NCBI GenBank assembly: GCA_964611195.1
Contig: CAZSXA010000136.1
Coordinates: 1 to 6,492 of the forward strand
Reading direction: 5' to 3'
From: JADLGL01 sp964611195
GTDB taxonomy: Bacteria > Pseudomonadota > Alphaproteobacteria > Rhizobiales > Kaistiaceae
Length of the DNA stretch: 6,492 bases
Positions 5,698-6,492 of this stretch are shown in pieces. The notes below the pieces were generated by a model. That model ran no database searches. It was not told the origin of the DNA and saw only the letters and a list, made by a program, of their open reading frames with translations. Both the position numbers and the translations under genes were made by a program. Numbering within the stretch: the stretch's first letter is position 1; each line of letters opens with the position of its first letter.

Positions 5698-6492
5698 CTA
5701 GGCCGCGCCGCCCGGCGGCACAAGCCGGCGCGAATGGGCATCCCAGCGCCAGCAATCATGGCCCCGGAGATGTGTGCCGGCCCACCAGCGGTCGACGCCG
5801 TTGACCGTTATCGCATCGGCCTCGCCGGCGAGAACGGAGCGCCCGAAGGGCGTGATCGAAAGCGGGCTGGCAAGATAGGCCTCGACATCGCCGGGCTCGC
5901 CCTGACAGGGGAAGATGGTTTCGAGACCGCCGACGAGCGGCTCGGACGCGTTCGCCAGATCGTCGAGCAGCCGGAACGCGCTCCAGTCGCCCATGAAGGG
6001 GGCGTCCTCGCTCGCGAGCAGGCGGGTGAAGACCTCGCGTGGGGTGAGGCCGCCGGGCGCAATCGCCGCAACCATCGTACGCTCGGATCGCGACAGACCA
6101 CCGCGGAGTGCCGGCAGTTCCTCGACGAAACGGCCAAGGGCGGGACGAAGGAAGCGGAACGCGCCGGTCGTCGAGCGGAGCTGCGCGGCGAGGCCTTCAG
6201 GGGTCGGCATCTCCAGAGCCTTCCATAGGGATGCGCCGGTTTCGAGCATCGTTGCGTCCAGATCGACCGCGGCTTCGGCGAAGCGGAGAACCGTCTCTGG
6301 CGACTGTGTCGCAAGGAAGTCGTCGGCCTGAACCAGCGACACGCCCTCATGCCTCCGCTCTTCGTGTAAAACGTTCAGTATCTGAAGGAGTTGCAGCTGA
6401 TCGTAAAGGTCATGCTCGAGCCATATCGTGATCGTGTCGAACATTCCGTGAGCGAGAATCACGGCCTCGCGCATCAACAGATCGGCCCGCGC
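5698..6492 (-). CDS. DUF1835-like protein of unknown function, 5' end cut off by window edge
   Basis: The reading frame is open to the right edge, and the first visible codons read ARADLLMREAVILAHG, so the gene very likely starts outside the window. An internal ATG at 6474 or TTG at 6477 is a poor candidate because the match to the family continues from upstream. The visible 264 residues carry IWLEHDLYDQLQLLQIL (23-39), a hallmark I associate with proteobacterial DUF1835-domain proteins; the DUF1835 part proper would be mostly off the edge. Further on are SRSERTMVAAIA (134-145), LTPREVFTRLL (149-159), APFMGDWSAFRLLDDLA (164-180), ITPFGRSVLAG (213-223), NGVDRWWAGTHL (231-242) and CWRWD (247-251). 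The order helix, helix, helix, then an LTxxGxxVL-like strand looks like a winged-helix fold, which is inference only. There is no signal peptide or membrane segment in view. The function is unknown. The gene ends 9 bp before queF on the same strand. Confidence 0.8.
   Translation of the reverse strand, partial: ARADLLMREAVILAHGMFDTITIWLEHDLYDQLQLLQILNVLHEERRHEGVSLVQADDFLATQSPETVLRFAEAAVDLDATMLETGASLWKALEMPTPEGLAAQLRSTTGAFRFLRPALGRFVEELPALRGGLSRSERTMVAAIAPGGLTPREVFTRLLASEDAPFMGDWSAFRLLDDLANASEPLVGGLETIFPCQGEPGDVEAYLASPLSITPFGRSVLAGEADAITVNGVDRWWAGTHLRGHDCWRWDAHSRRLVPPGGAA

Noticed and set aside
5422..6228. A 268-codon plus-strand open frame opposite queF and the DUF1835-like gene.
   Set aside because: The opposite strand carries QueF catalytic motifs and the DUF1835-like hallmark. 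This frame shows none.
6472..6477. ATG at 6474 or TTG at 6477 as the true start of the DUF1835-like gene.
   Set aside because: The frame stays open to the window edge, and family-like sequence (helix before LEHDLYDQLQLL) appears to begin upstream, so a start off the edge is more likely.

Overview
This is a GC-rich window from what looks like an alphaproteobacterial chromosome, most likely Hyphomicrobiales (Rhizobiales). Three things point there: the gene set and order (ppiD divergent from tpiA-secG-pyrG-kdsA), the protein sequences (a Cys-type KdsA, a single-domain QueF, and a SecG with a long Gly/Ala/Asp-rich tail), and the base composition. Kdo synthesis means a Gram-negative envelope with lipopolysaccharide. 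The genus cannot be told from the sequence alone.

Layout. At the left, on the minus strand, is the N-terminal 380 codons of ppiD, a membrane-anchored periplasmic chaperone; it runs off the left edge. A 214-bp divergent intergenic region follows, with a good sigma-70-like promoter for ppiD and a hairpin that covers part of the tpiA ribosome-binding site. Then comes a plus-strand run of four genes: tpiA (triose-phosphate isomerase), secG (translocon subunit), pyrG (CTP synthase) and kdsA (Kdo-8-phosphate synthase). The gaps are 76, 73 and 32 bp, which suits a single operon. The secG-pyrG gap holds an imperfect palindrome that may be a dispersed repeat. At the right is a convergent minus-strand pair. 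An incomplete gene of unknown function resembling DUF1835-domain proteins enters from the right edge and is followed 9 bp later by queF (preQ0 reductase of queuosine synthesis). queF and kdsA share a CTAG at their stop codons.

How the genes fit together. The plus-strand genes mostly serve central metabolism and envelope growth. PyrG makes CTP, which is needed downstream of KdsA to activate Kdo as CMP-Kdo. SecG and PpiD both act at the Sec translocon, SecG as a subunit and PpiD as a chaperone beside its periplasmic exit. TpiA belongs to glycolysis and gluconeogenesis. QueF belongs to tRNA modification.

This is essentially a housekeeping region. I see no mobile element, CRISPR array, tRNA or rRNA, and no clear sign of a new defence or mobile system. 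The least understood parts are the DUF1835-like gene beside queF, the palindrome before pyrG, the tpiA leader hairpin and the acidic SecG tail.
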